DNA of 64,000 nt from Paraburkholderia tropica (GCF_900109265.1 NZ_FNZM01000004.1:310001-374000); one strand, 5' to 3'; positions 42,570 through 51,995 are shown, counted from the stretch's first letter. Notes: generated by a model not told the origin, from the sequence alone. A program made the numbers and translations.

Positions 42570-43448
42570 ATGTCCGCCGACGTTCGTCCGCATCAATACG
42601 TCCTCACGCTGTCCTGTCCGAGCGCCGCTGGCCAGGTGGCCGCCGTCGCGAGCTTTCTGGACCGGCACCACTGCTATATCGACGAGCTCACCGTTTTCGA
42701 CGACGACATCAGCGAACGCTTTTTTCTGCGCTGCGTCTTTCACGAAGTCGTGCGCGACACGACGGCACGCTGCAATCTCGCAAGCCTGCGCGACGAATTC
42801 GCGCCCACCGCGCGCGAGCACACGATGACGTGGTCCATCCACGATCTTCAGGTGCGTCCGAAAGTGCTCATCATGGTTTCGCGGCTCGAACATTGCCTCG
42901 CCGATCTGCTGTTTCGCTGGCGCATGGGCGAATTGCCGATGGATATTGCCGGCATCGCGTCGAATCACCGCGATTTCGAAACGCTCGCACATCAGCACGA
43001 TTTGCCGTTTCATTATTTGCCGATCACGCCCGACACGAAACGCGAGCAGGAAGCGGCGATTCTCGATCTATTCGATTCGACCGGTTCCGAATTGCTCGTG
43101 CTCGCGCGCTATATGCAGATTCTTTCCGACGAAACGAGCCGCCGCCTCGCGGGTCGCGCGATCAATATTCATCATTCTTTTCTGCCCGGTTTCAAGGGCG
43201 CGCGGCCTTATCACCAGGCGCATGTGCGCGGCGTCAAACTGATCGGCGCGACGGCGCATTTCGTCACCGACGACCTCGACGAAGGACCGATCATCGAACA
43301 GGAAGTGCAGCGCGTCGATCACAGCTTCGATCCGGAACGGCTACTGGCTGTGGGGCGCGACGTCGAATGCGTGGTGCTCGCGCGCGCCGTGAAGGCGTTT
43401 CTGGAGCGCCGCGTGTTCATCAACGACGGGCGCACGGTCGTGCTCTGA
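42570..43448 (+). CDS. purU: Formyltetrahydrofolate deformylase
   Basis: 292 residues. The N-terminal ACT domain (YVLTLSCPSAAGQVAAVASFLDRHHCYIDELTVF) is followed by the formyl-transferase-like catalytic domain with VLIMVSRLEHCLADLLFRWRMGEL, MDIAGIASNHRDF and INIHHSFLPGFKGARPYHQAHVRGVKLIGATAHFVTDDLDEGPII, holding the catalytic Asn/His/Asp. It hydrolyses 10-formyl-THF to formate and THF. In betaine degraders a copy sits with the demethylation genes to recycle folate loaded by sarcosine oxidation, which fits its place beside the gbc/dgc regulon. GGAGA precedes ATG 42570. Confidence 0.93.
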   Translation: MSADVRPHQYVLTLSCPSAAGQVAAVASFLDRHHCYIDELTVFDDDISERFFLRCVFHEVVRDTTARCNLASLRDEFAPTAREHTMTWSIHDLQVRPKVLIMVSRLEHCLADLLFRWRMGELPMDIAGIASNHRDFETLAHQHDLPFHYLPITPDTKREQEAAILDLFDSTGSELLVLARYMQILSDETSRRLAGRAINIHHSFLPGFKGARPYHQAHVRGVKLIGATAHFVTDDLDEGPIIEQEVQRVDHSFDPERLLAVGRDVECVVLARAVKAFLERRVFINDGRTVVL

Positions 43449-43730
43449 CGCACCTGCCTGAGCGACCGCGGCAGACTCGTCGCGATGGCGCCGCTGCGCC
43501 TGCGCCGCGAGTGCCGCGAGGGCTCGATCGCTCATTTTTTCAGCCACGCGCCGCGCATAATCATGATGCCGCGGCTCCAGCGCGGCGCCCAGCCGGCGCG
43601 CCTGCCAATAGCGCAACAGCCCGATGCGCCCGTGGCCCCGACCGATGCTGTGCTCCAGCAGCGCGAGCGCCGCGGCGGCATCGCCATGGCAGGCGCGATC
43701 ATTCAGCTCGACAGTTTGGGCACGCGGCAC
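43341..43730 (-). CDS. Probable small hypothetical protein, antisense-overlapping the end of purU
   Basis: 129 residues from GTG 43730, which has AAAGGAG (43737-43743) six bases upstream. The reading frame shows the strong G/C third-base bias of real genes here. It reads VPRAQTVELNDRACHGDAA, then LLEHSIGRGHGRIGLLRYWQARRLGA and DYARRVAEKMSDRALAALAA. The last 108 bases overlap the 3' end of purU on the opposite strand, where the frame is less convincing. No family was recognised. Either the two genes overlap convergently or the authentic stop has been lost. Confidence 0.5.
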   Translation of the reverse strand: MPRAQTVELNDRACHGDAAAALALLEHSIGRGHGRIGLLRYWQARRLGAALEPRHHDYARRVAEKMSDRALAALAAQAQRRHRDESAAVAQAGASEHDRAPVVDEHAALQKRLHGAREHHAFDVAPHSQ

Positions 43731-43949
43731 GCGGGGCTCCTTTCGGTGCAGGGAACACTGACCACGCAGTTGACCAAAGGCCGCTGCAAACCGATAGAAT
43801 GAAAACGCCAGCGCGACGGTACGCCGTCGCCAGCACGCCCGCGATATGCGCTTTTGCGAAAGTCGATGGCGGAAAAACACAAGCGCGCGCCCTTTCGATC
43901 GGCGACGCTTGCGAAAACCGCCTCGCGCCTCCCACTTTCACGCGCCGCC

Positions 43950-45056
43950 ATGTCTAACCCGCTCCCGATCGTTCCCTCGCCCGAGACCGCCGAGAAGGCG
44001 CGCATCCGCTTCGGCATCGTGCTGTTGCCCAATTTCACGCTGACCGCCTTTTCCGGTTTCGTGGACATGCTGCGCCTCTCCGCCGACGACGGCGATTTCA
44101 GCAAGCCGGTGCGCTGCTCGTGGCGCGTGCTGGGCGAAACGCTCGCGCCGGTACGCGCGAGTTGCGGCATTCAGATCACGCCATGGGAAACCTTCGACAA
44201 CGCGGAGCCGGTCGACTACCTCGTGATCGTCGGCGGCCTGCTGCATTCCGGACCGCAGGCCAGCGAGGCCACGCTGCAATACATCCGCCGCGCCGCCGCG
44301 GGCACGACCACCGTGGTCGGCATCTGCACCGGCGTATTCACGCTGATGCGCGCGGGCGTGCTCGATGCGCACCGCATCTGCGTGAGCTGGTTTCACTATT
44401 GGGACTTTATCGAGCGCTTTCCGTCCGTCAATGCGGACGCGATCGTGGCCGACCGTCTCTTCGTGATCGACCGGCGGCGCATTACCTGTTCGGGCGGACG
44501 CGCGTCGATCGACGTGGCCGCCGCGATTCTGTTGCGCCATTTCGATCACGCCACCGTGCAAAAAGCGCTGCGTATTCTGCTGGTGGGTGAAATGCAGAAA
44601 GGCAACGCGCCGCAGCCGCATCCGCCGGGACTCGAACCCGCCACGCATCCGAAAGTCAAACGCGCGATCCTGCTGATGGAGCAACAGGTGGGACGCAACG
44701 TGCCGCTCGAAGAGCTGGCCTGCAAGCTCAATCTTTCCGCGCGGCAGCTCGAACGCCTGTTCAAATCGGAAACGGGCAAAAGCCCGCGCACCTTCGCCAA
44801 TGCGCTGCGCCTGCGCACCGCTGCGTGGCTGCTCACGAGTTCCGACCGCACGGTGGCCGATATTGCATCGAGTTGCGGCTTTTCGGACGCCTCGCATCTC
44901 GGGCGAGAATTCCGCAAGCAATTCGGCGTGCCGCCGAATATGTTTCGCGAGCAACGCAGCGGCCAGGAACCGACGCAATTCCCCGATCTCGACGCATTCT
45001 TTCGCCCCGATTCCTCGCTGACAAGCGACGTGGAACCCGGCGCGTCGCTGCACTAG
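43950..45056 (+). CDS. GlxA-type AraC-family regulator (DJ-1/PfpI-like domain plus AraC helix-turn-helix), diverged copy
   Basis: 368 residues. The N-terminal class-I amidotransferase-like domain has FGIVLLPNFTLTAFSGFVDMLRLSADDGDF and GTTTVVGICTGVFTLMRAGVLD. The C-terminal AraC domain has NVPLEELACKLNLSARQLERLFKSETGKSPRTFANALRLRTAAWLL, then VADIASSCGFSDASHLGREFRKQFG. This is the architecture of GbdR, CdhR, SouR and ArgR-type regulators. It is the most diverged of three in the window (LPNFTLTAFSGF versus MIAF in the others). It converges on the second copy with a 10-bp gap and follows purU, so a role in choline/betaine or one-carbon control is likely. Confidence 0.87.
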   Translation: MSNPLPIVPSPETAEKARIRFGIVLLPNFTLTAFSGFVDMLRLSADDGDFSKPVRCSWRVLGETLAPVRASCGIQITPWETFDNAEPVDYLVIVGGLLHSGPQASEATLQYIRRAAAGTTTVVGICTGVFTLMRAGVLDAHRICVSWFHYWDFIERFPSVNADAIVADRLFVIDRRRITCSGGRASIDVAAAILLRHFDHATVQKALRILLVGEMQKGNAPQPHPPGLEPATHPKVKRAILLMEQQVGRNVPLEELACKLNLSARQLERLFKSETGKSPRTFANALRLRTAAWLLTSSDRTVADIASSCGFSDASHLGREFRKQFGVPPNMFREQRSGQEPTQFPDLDAFFRPDSSLTSDVEPGASLH

Positions 45057-45066
45057 GCGCTGATCG

Positions 45067-46059
45067 TTAGCCCGGCGCGCGCCGCTCGTGACTAGGCGCG
45101 TGTCCGAATTGCACGCGATACGCCTTGCTGAAATGACACGGCGAATTGAATCCGCAAATCGACGTTACGCGTGCAATCGACGTATCGGTCGTACGCAGTA
45201 ATTCGCGCGCGCGTTTCAATCGCAAACTCAAATAATAATGTGTCGGCGACACGTTCAAATATTCCTTGAACATGCGCTGCAAATGGCGTTGCGATAGCCG
45301 CACGAGGCGCGCGAGTTCTTCAAGCGAAAGCGGCTCCTTGATATTGGCTTCCATGAGGCGCACGACTTCCACGAGTTCCGCACGCGAAAATCCAACGCGC
45401 GCATCCACGGGAATCGGCTGCAGATCGGTCGAGCCGCGAATGCGTTCGAGGATGAATTGCTCGGAGACTTTTGCCGCAGCTTGCCGTCCGAGACGCGCGC
45501 CCACCAGTTCAAGCATGAGATCGAGCGGCGCGGTGCCGCCGGTGCACGTGAGCCGGTCGCGATCGATCACGAAGAGCTCGTCGGCGAATTGCACGTCGGG
45601 AAACGACTCGTAGAACGTCGAGAGATTTTCCCAATGCACGGCGCAACGATATCCGTCGAGCAAACCGCTCGTAATCAGCGCATAAGCGCCCGTGCAGATA
45701 CCGCCGAGCGGAATGCCGCGCGCGGCGACCTCGGCCAGCACGGCGCGCACGCGCTCGTCCACGGCTTCCTGAATGCGAATGCCGCCGCACACGATCAGCA
45801 CGTCGGGCAGCTTGTTCAGATCGAGGCGTTGCGCGGGACGTACCGCAATGCCGTTGCTCGCGCGCGCAGGTTCGCCGTCGAGCGTATAGACCGACCATCG
45901 ATAGTGATCGCCACGGCCCACGTAATTGGCCATGCGCAAGACTTCGACCGCGCTGGAAAACGCGATCATTGAAAAGTTCGGCAAAGTCAGGAAACCGAAA
46001 TGCTCGAACGTCGATTCAATCGCCGCTTGCACGGCGGTCGAGGCGAGGGCGGACGTCAC
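45067..46059 (-). CDS. GlxA/GbdR-type AraC-family regulator
   Basis: 330 residues. The DJ-1-like domain contains FGFLTLPNFSMIAFSSAVEVLRMANYVGRGDHYRW, GGICTGAYALITSGLLDGYRCAVHWENLSTFYESF and ELFVIDRDRLTCTGGTAPLDLML. The AraC domain has LSLEELARLVRLSQRHLQRMFKEYLNVSPTHYYLSLRLKRARELL. It closely resembles the third copy at 61599 and the betaine/carnitine/sarcosine regulators GbdR, CdhR and SouR. It starts at GTG 46059 with AGGAG six bases upstream. It lies 138 bp downstream of the choW-like gene on the same strand, which supports a quaternary-amine role. Confidence 0.88.
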   Translation of the reverse strand: MTSALASTAVQAAIESTFEHFGFLTLPNFSMIAFSSAVEVLRMANYVGRGDHYRWSVYTLDGEPARASNGIAVRPAQRLDLNKLPDVLIVCGGIRIQEAVDERVRAVLAEVAARGIPLGGICTGAYALITSGLLDGYRCAVHWENLSTFYESFPDVQFADELFVIDRDRLTCTGGTAPLDLMLELVGARLGRQAAAKVSEQFILERIRGSTDLQPIPVDARVGFSRAELVEVVRLMEANIKEPLSLEELARLVRLSQRHLQRMFKEYLNVSPTHYYLSLRLKRARELLRTTDTSIARVTSICGFNSPCHFSKAYRVQFGHAPSHERRAPG

Positions 46060-46197
46060 ATTGCGCTCCTGCTGGGCGCGCCGGGCCGATATTCACGTGC
46101 CCGCGACGGACAGAAATAAACCGGCTTTCGCACGCAATCGCCACAAGCCGGGCAAGCAGTCCGCGCGCCAACACCGCGGCGCGCGGAACGCCATACT

Positions 46198-47094
46198 TCA
46201 AGCCTCGGCAATCATCGGCCGCGGACGAAACAGTTGCTTGATGCCGGAGAACAGCGGCGCTCTCACGGCGCCGGGTGCGCGGCCAAAGCTCTCGGTAATC
46301 CGGTCTAGCATGATGGCGAGCAGCACGACCGACAAACCGCTCTCGAAACCGAGCCCGATATCGAGGCGTTGAATACTCGCCAGCACGTCGTTCCCGAGAC
46401 CGCCCGCGCCCACCATCGACGCGATGATCACCATCGACAGCGCCATCATGATCGTCTGGTTCACACCTTGCATGATCGACGGCAGCGCATTGGGAAACTG
46501 CACCTTGTAAAGCAGTTGCCACGGCGTGCAGCCGAATGCCTGACCGGCTTCCACGATTTCGCGGTTCACGTGCTTGATGCCGAGGCTCGTGAGCCGCACG
46601 GCCGGCGGCATCGCGAAGATCACCGTGGAGAGAATGCCCGGCACGCGGCCAAGACCAAACAGCATCGCAGCGGGAATCAGATAAACAAAAGCCGGCATCG
46701 TTTGCATCAGGTCGAGAATCGGCCGCACGATGGTTTGCACGAGTTTGTTCTTCGCGGTCCAGATACCGAGCGGAATCCCGACCACGAGACTGATCAATGT
46801 CGACGACAACGTCAGCCCAAGCGTGACGACGGTCTGATCCCAGAAGCCGGTCGCGTAGATCAGCAATAGCGACGCCGTAGCGAACATCGCGAAACGCCAG
46901 CCCACGCGCCACAGGCCGACAGCAATGAAGAACGCCATCAGCGCCCACATGGGAATGGCCTGCAAGCCGTGCTCGATAAACGCGGCAAAGCTCTCGATGG
47001 CCTTGCCGACGGCGTCGAAACTATTCGCGTCGTGATCGAGCAGATAATGAACCGACTGATCGACCCAGCGGCCAAGGGGAATGATCTCAGACAT
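46198..47094 (-). CDS. choW: Choline/glycine betaine ABC transporter permease
   Basis: 298 residues. Several membrane helices are present, and the ProW/OpuAB permease signature is seen in GIPLGIWTAKNKLVQTIVRPILDLMQTMPAFVYLIPAAMLFGLG and FAMPPAVRLTSLGIKHVNREIVEAGQAFGCTPWQLLYKVQFPNALPSIMQGVNQTIMMALSMVIIASMVGAGGLG. Together with the upstream ATPase and binding protein it makes a quaternary-amine importer. ATG 47094 overlaps the ATPase stop by eight bases. The symbol follows the ChoXWV naming and is inferred from the ChoX-like partner. Confidence 0.9.
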   Translation of the reverse strand: MSEIIPLGRWVDQSVHYLLDHDANSFDAVGKAIESFAAFIEHGLQAIPMWALMAFFIAVGLWRVGWRFAMFATASLLLIYATGFWDQTVVTLGLTLSSTLISLVVGIPLGIWTAKNKLVQTIVRPILDLMQTMPAFVYLIPAAMLFGLGRVPGILSTVIFAMPPAVRLTSLGIKHVNREIVEAGQAFGCTPWQLLYKVQFPNALPSIMQGVNQTIMMALSMVIIASMVGAGGLGNDVLASIQRLDIGLGFESGLSVVLLAIMLDRITESFGRAPGAVRAPLFSGIKQLFRPRPMIAEA

Positions 47095-48256
47095 GGGCAC
47101 TCCTGTTACGCGTAATGACCTTCAGGACCGCAGCCTGATCGATGGACCCGCAATAGCGGCCCTCTTCGTCGACCACGGGCAACGCGGTGACGTTCGCGCA
47201 TACGCGCGAGACGACCTGTTCGAGCGGCGCGGCGAGCGAAATGCATTCCACCTTGCGCACCGACGGTTGCGCCACGCCGATCGCATCGCGCGTGACAAAG
47301 CCGCTGATGCGGCGTTGCGCGTCGAGCACGAACGCGTAATCGGCGCTGCCGTTCAACGAAGCGGCCACGCTCTTCGGATCGAGCGCGTGGACGAGCGGCA
47401 CAGCTTCGCGCTGCATGAGATCGCCTGCCGTGAGATAGCGGCTGGTATCCACGCCATCGAAAAACGCACGCACATATTCATCGGCAGGATGACTGATGAT
47501 TTCCTGCGGCGTGCCGATCTGCACGATACGACCGCCTTCCATGATCGCGATGCGCGTGCCGATGCGCAGCGCCTCTTCCAGATCGTGCGAAACGAACATG
47601 ATGGTGCGCTGCTGTTCCTTCTGCAATTGCAGCAACACGTTCTGCATTTCCTTGCGCTTGAGCGGATCGAGCGCGGAGAACGCTTCATCCATGATCATCA
47701 GCGACGGATTCACGGCCAGCGCGCGCGCAAGGCCCACACGCTGCTGCATGCCGCCGGAAAGCTCGGCGGGCAGCTTCTGCGCGAAGGCGGCCAGCCCGAC
47801 CTGCTCCAGCACCGCGAGCGCGCGTTGCTCGCGCTCCTTGCGCCCTACGCCGGCCACTTCGAGGCCGAACGCGGCATTCGACAGCACCGTGCGTTGCGGC
47901 ATCAGCGCGAATGACTGGAACACCATGCTCATGTCGGTGCGGCGCAGCGAAACCAGCTCGGAACGCTTCACCGCCGCAATATCGCGGCCATCGATCACGA
48001 CTTTGCCCGCCGTGGGTTCGACGAGCCGGTTAATCAGACGAATCAGCGTGGACTTTCCGGAACCCGAGAGGCCCATCAGCACGAAGATCTCGCCTTCCTG
48101 CACCGAGAACGACGCCTTGTTCACGCCGAGCACGTAGCCGGTCTTTGCGAACATCTCGTCTTTCGTCGCGCCGCTCATGAGCAAATCGCGCGCGGTTTTC
48201 GGATTCGGTCCGAAGACCTTACTGAGTCCTTCGACTACGATCTTGGGGGCTTTCAT
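47087..48256 (-). CDS. choV: Choline/glycine betaine ABC transporter ATP-binding protein
   Basis: 389 residues, ProV/OpuAA type. Walker A is GLSGSGKST, the signature LSGGMQQRVGLARALA, Walker B SLMIMDEAFSALDP, and the switch FVSHDLEEAL. A C-terminal CBS-like regulatory region is present (DYAFVLDAQRRISGFVTRDAIG, then VTALPVVDEEGRYCGSI), which in relatives senses ionic strength. ATG 48256 is the family start (MKAPKIVVEGLSKVFGPNP). A 332-bp spacer with hairpins separates it from the binding-protein gene upstream. Confidence 0.92.
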   Translation of the reverse strand: MKAPKIVVEGLSKVFGPNPKTARDLLMSGATKDEMFAKTGYVLGVNKASFSVQEGEIFVLMGLSGSGKSTLIRLINRLVEPTAGKVVIDGRDIAAVKRSELVSLRRTDMSMVFQSFALMPQRTVLSNAAFGLEVAGVGRKEREQRALAVLEQVGLAAFAQKLPAELSGGMQQRVGLARALAVNPSLMIMDEAFSALDPLKRKEMQNVLLQLQKEQQRTIMFVSHDLEEALRIGTRIAIMEGGRIVQIGTPQEIISHPADEYVRAFFDGVDTSRYLTAGDLMQREAVPLVHALDPKSVAASLNGSADYAFVLDAQRRISGFVTRDAIGVAQPSVRKVECISLAAPLEQVVSRVCANVTALPVVDEEGRYCGSIDQAAVLKVITRNRSAHV

Positions 48257-48588
48257 CGATTCCGTCTCCTCGTGCCGCACGCGCCGCACACTGTATCTAC
48301 ATGGTTGCCAGAAAAAACCCCGCGGGGATGGCGATTTGCGACAGACGCTTACGCAAAAGCGACACGGCTATTCAACGCCTGCTGCAATCGGCGCAGCAAG
48401 CCGGCCGCGCCACCGCGCGCACCTGAACGGGGCACTGTGTGGGCGAAACACCGCTGAAAAACGAGCTGATTGAAAAACGAACCAAGGCGCGTTGCGCGCC
48501 TCGCGCATGCTGCATTGCACCCGGCGCGCCGTCGCGAAACATCAAGCCTGTTCGCTTCGCGACGCACGCACGGGGCGCTGGCTCACGC
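48257..48588. other. Spacer between choX and choV genes with attenuator-like hairpins
   Basis: No gene is seen. On the minus strand two terminator-like elements occur in order: GGCGCG/CGCGCC (48486-48500, three-base loop) followed by TTGGTTCGTTTTT, and then the palindrome CCCCGCGGGG followed by TTTTTT (about 48313-48328). Both lie between choX and choV in the direction of transcription and could reduce read-through, so that the binding protein is produced in excess. Confidence 0.5.
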
Positions 48589-49449
48589 TTACTGCGCCGC
48601 AACCCAGGTATTCACGCGGTCGCCATGAGCGGCGATCCACGTATCGGCGGCGGCATCCGGTTTTTCGCCGTTTTGAATCGCGAGCATCACGCTATCGATT
48701 TCGCCCGGCTTCCATTGAAACTTCTTCAGGAACGACACGACTTGCGGCGCCTTCGTTTCCAGTTCCGGATTCGCCACGTTGTCGACATGCTCCGCCGCGC
48801 CATACACATTCTTCGGATCGTCGAGGAAGCGCAGTTTGTATTTCGCAAACATCCAGTGCGGCGTCCAGCCCGTGACGATCACCGGCTTTTTCGCATTCAA
48901 CGAACGCGCGAGTTCCGCCGTCATCGCGCTGCCCGAACTCGGCATGACGGTGTAGCTCAGATCGTATTGCTTGACGGCCTGATCGGTCTTGGTCATCACG
49001 CCCGCACCGGCGTCAATGCCCACGATACGGCCACCGAATGCGCTCTTTTGCGCATTGAGATCGTCGATGCTTTTCGCGCCGACATAATCGGGCACGACGA
49101 GCCCGATTTTCGCGCCTGGAAAGTTCGTGCCAAGATCGACGACCTTGTCCTTGAACTGCGCCCAGTACGCGCCCTGGGTCACCGGCAGCCACGCGGAGAG
49201 CGTCGCGTCGAGGTCGCCGCGCGCCACGCCCTGCCACATGATGCCCGCGGCCACGGGCACGAGTTGCACCTGATAGCCGAAACGCTTTTCGATAATGCGC
49301 GCCGCGACGTTGGATGTCGCCACGCTATCGTCCCAGCCTTCGACGTAGCCGATTTTCAGCGTCGGCTTGCCGTCGGCCCACGCAGGGGCGCTCAGGCCCA
49401 CCATCGCCGACAGCACGCCGGCCCACACATATTTTCCTGGCAGCTTCAA
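48589..49449 (-). CDS. choX: Choline/glycine betaine ABC transporter substrate-binding protein
   Basis: 286 residues. The signal peptide ends in SAPAWADG. The mature protein has LKIGYVEGWDDSVATSNVAARIIEKRFGYQVQLVPVAAGIMWQGVARGDLDATLSAWLPVTQGAYW, the OpuAC fold with Trp residues placed to box a quaternary ammonium group, and TGWTPHWMFAKYKLRFLDDP later. TTG 49449 is the likely start because AGGAG lies eight bases upstream and it opens directly into the signal peptide. It precedes choV and choW and follows gbcB, so it should supply betaine or choline to that pathway. Confidence 0.9.
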   Translation of the reverse strand: MKLPGKYVWAGVLSAMVGLSAPAWADGKPTLKIGYVEGWDDSVATSNVAARIIEKRFGYQVQLVPVAAGIMWQGVARGDLDATLSAWLPVTQGAYWAQFKDKVVDLGTNFPGAKIGLVVPDYVGAKSIDDLNAQKSAFGGRIVGIDAGAGVMTKTDQAVKQYDLSYTVMPSSGSAMTAELARSLNAKKPVIVTGWTPHWMFAKYKLRFLDDPKNVYGAAEHVDNVANPELETKAPQVVSFLKKFQWKPGEIDSVMLAIQNGEKPDAAADTWIAAHGDRVNTWVAAQ

Positions 49450-49573
49450 GGTCGATCTCCTGTAACCGGGCAACGCGCCCCGTGCACCTCCAGATTCCCC
49501 CGCCACAATTTGCCGATATCGTCGAATTCCGACGCAATCTTGTCGTCTAGCGACGCGGGCTTTTTCCCTGCTT

Positions 49574-50722
49574 TTATTTATCGACGACGAGATCCGAAAG
49601 CGGCTTCGAACAGCACAGCAACGCCATGCCCTGATCGATTTCGCGCTGACGAATGCCGCCGCTGTGCTTCATCTCCACCTGCCCGGAAACGAGTTTGACC
49701 TTGCAGGTTCCGCACATGCCTTGCGCGCACGACGAGGCGAGACGCACGCCGGCCTGGCGCGCCGCTTCAAGCACGGTTTGCTGCGAGTTGCAGGCAATCT
49801 CGCGACGGCTTTTTGCGAAGGTGATCGTGTACGTGGTCGCGTCGGCGAAAGTTTGCGTGGCAGCCTGCGCGAGTTCGTGCGTCTGCGTGTCGGGTTCGTC
49901 CGCCGTCAGTGTTTCGAACGAGAAACTTTCTTCGTGATAGTGTTCGCGCGCATAGCCCGCTTCGTCCAGCAGATTGCGCACGGCCTGCATATAAGGCGCG
50001 GGACCACAACAGAAAATCTCGCGCTCCATGAAATCCGGCGCGATCAATTTGAGCAGGGGCAGCGAGAGAAAGCCCGTCACGCCATGCCAGTCCGTCCGCG
50101 CGCCCACGCGTTCGCAGACGAACGCGGTGCGAAAATGCGCATGACTCGATGCAATCAATTCGAGTTCTCGCGCGAAGATAATGTCGTCCGGCGTGCGTGC
50201 GCTATGCGCGAATACGATATCGCGGTCCTCAGCAAGATCGTGATGCGCACGGCTCATCGACATCAGCGGTGTGACGCCCGAACCCGCCGAGAGAAATAGA
50301 AATTTGTTCGCCGGATGCCGTGCACACGTGAATTCGCCCGCGGGACCGAGCACGCGCAAGGTCGCGCCCGGTTGCAGATTATCGTGCAGCCAGTTGGAGA
50401 CCTTCCCGCCCGGCACGCGCTTCACCGTAATGGAAATAGTATGCGGCCGCGCGGGCGAAGACGAAATCGTATAGCAGCGATTCACCGACTCGCCGTCTAT
50501 TTCGAGTTCGAGCGTCACGAATTGCCCGGGTTCGAACGAGAACGTGCGCCCTTGCGGCGAGCGCAGAAAAAAACTCTTCACGTCGTGCGTTTCCTGCCGC
50601 ACGTGACAGCACACGAGGGTTTCCTCGACGTCGCTCGTCCAGCGTTCGGGCAGCGTGCCCCAGAACGCCGGGCGCGTCACCCGGCTGTCCGTGGGATCGA
50701 ATTGGGCCGCATCTCGCATCAT
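49574..50722 (-). CDS. gbcB: Glycine betaine demethylase, ferredoxin-reductase subunit
   Basis: 382 residues. The flavin domain has FSFEPGQFVTLELEIDGESVNRCYTISSSPARP, and the NAD domain has LFLSAGSGVTPLMSM and IFCCGPAPYMQAVRNLL. A C-terminal plant-type 2Fe-2S domain has SSCAQGMCGTCKVKLVSG and ALLCCSKP. It carries electrons from NAD(P)H to the Rieske oxygenase GbcA, encoded 31 bp upstream. Together they remove one methyl group of glycine betaine as formaldehyde, giving dimethylglycine. Full length, two adjacent ATG codons at the start. Confidence 0.93.
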   Translation of the reverse strand: MMRDAAQFDPTDSRVTRPAFWGTLPERWTSDVEETLVCCHVRQETHDVKSFFLRSPQGRTFSFEPGQFVTLELEIDGESVNRCYTISSSPARPHTISITVKRVPGGKVSNWLHDNLQPGATLRVLGPAGEFTCARHPANKFLFLSAGSGVTPLMSMSRAHHDLAEDRDIVFAHSARTPDDIIFARELELIASSHAHFRTAFVCERVGARTDWHGVTGFLSLPLLKLIAPDFMEREIFCCGPAPYMQAVRNLLDEAGYAREHYHEESFSFETLTADEPDTQTHELAQAATQTFADATTYTITFAKSRREIACNSQQTVLEAARQAGVRLASSCAQGMCGTCKVKLVSGQVEMKHSGGIRQREIDQGMALLCCSKPLSDLVVDK

Positions 50723-50753
50723 GTCAGACTCTCCGCGTCATACGCGTTCTACG

Positions 50754-51995
50754 TTATGCGCCGATCTTCTCGGCAAGACGGCCGACATACCAGGCCGTGA
50801 ACTTCTCCACCAGCCCTTCCGTGTACGGCGAATACGGGCCCGGCTCATACGCGCTGCTGGCCGCGCCGCGCTGCGAATATTCCACCAGCGTACGGTCCTG
50901 GTCGTTGGTCGCGTTCCATACCGCCGTGAGATTCGCCACGTCGTAATCGATCCCTTCGCGCGCTTCCTGATGGACGAGCCAGCGCGTACGTACGAGCGTT
51001 TCGCCCGCCGACAACGGAATCACCGAAAACGACACGATGTGATCGCTCATGAAGTGATGCCACGAATTCGGCTGCGTCCAGAACGACAGACCGCCCAGAT
51101 CGGCATTGCGGAATTCGCCGAGCAGTTTCTTCGAGGCCACTTTCGCATCGAGCGTCTGCGATTCACCGCTGCGATCGAGCGGCAGTCGTTGCGTGCGAAA
51201 TCCCGTGACCTCCAGCAGTTTTTCGATTTCCACCGACGGCAGATTCATTTGCTCCCATTGCTGCGCGCGTTCCGTGCAGGTGCGCTCGAACGCGTCCATG
51301 CCTTCGGCGTTTGCCGTCGTGCGCTGGTAGCCGAAGCCGTATTCATAGAGCGAAATCGTGAGTTCGGGATGGTTGGCAACGCAGTGATAACACTCGCGAT
51401 TGTTTTCCATCACGAGCTTCCAGTTGCCTTTCTCGATGATGTCGACCTGCGCGGCGACTTTGCACGCCGGCAAATCGTGCGGCAACAGATACGGCTCCAT
51501 GGCGGCGCGCATCATCGCGAAGTCGGCGGGCGGTTCGTCGGCGAGACACACGAAGATCAAGCCGGCCAGGTTTTGCACGTGCACCGGCTTCAGGCTGTGC
51601 TTGCAACGGTCGAATTGCTCGCCCATATGCTCGGCGAACATCAGTTCGCCGGTGAGGCTGTACGTCCAGCTGTGATACGGGCAAACGATATTGCCCACCG
51701 TGCCTTTCTGCTCGTTGCACAAACGCGCGCCGCGATGGCGGCAAACGTTATGAAACGCGCGCACCTGCATGTCGTCGTCGCGCACGATCAGAATCGAATC
51801 GCCACCCAGTTCCACGGTCACATAATCGCCCGGCTCCGGCACTTCCGGCTCCACGGCGACCTGAATCCAGTGTTGGCGGAAAATCGCCTCCATATCGAGC
51901 GCGAAAATTTCTTCGCTGCGGTAAAACGGTGCTTCGAGGCTATACCCTTCTTCGCGGCGCGCCAGCAGTGCGCGAATGTCTGCCGATACGTTCAT
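50754..51995 (-). CDS. gbcA: Glycine betaine demethylase, Rieske oxygenase subunit
   Basis: 413 residues. The Rieske centre is in FHNVCRHRGARLCNEQ, then NIVCPYHSWTYSLTG (Cys85, His87, Cys105, His108). The mononuclear iron site is in GNWKLVMENNRECYHCVANHPEL (His204, His209). MNVSADIRALLARREEGYSLEAPFYRS is typical of GbcA and its stachydrine relatives. It catalyses oxidative demethylation of betaine with GbcB. ATG 51995 is used; an in-frame ATG at 52016 would add seven residues. Context (etfAB/dgcAB upstream, choX downstream) makes betaine much more likely than stachydrine or carnitine. Confidence 0.93.
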   Translation of the reverse strand: MNVSADIRALLARREEGYSLEAPFYRSEEIFALDMEAIFRQHWIQVAVEPEVPEPGDYVTVELGGDSILIVRDDDMQVRAFHNVCRHRGARLCNEQKGTVGNIVCPYHSWTYSLTGELMFAEHMGEQFDRCKHSLKPVHVQNLAGLIFVCLADEPPADFAMMRAAMEPYLLPHDLPACKVAAQVDIIEKGNWKLVMENNRECYHCVANHPELTISLYEYGFGYQRTTANAEGMDAFERTCTERAQQWEQMNLPSVEIEKLLEVTGFRTQRLPLDRSGESQTLDAKVASKKLLGEFRNADLGGLSFWTQPNSWHHFMSDHIVSFSVIPLSAGETLVRTRWLVHQEAREGIDYDVANLTAVWNATNDQDRTLVEYSQRGAASSAYEPGPYSPYTEGLVEKFTAWYVGRLAEKIGA

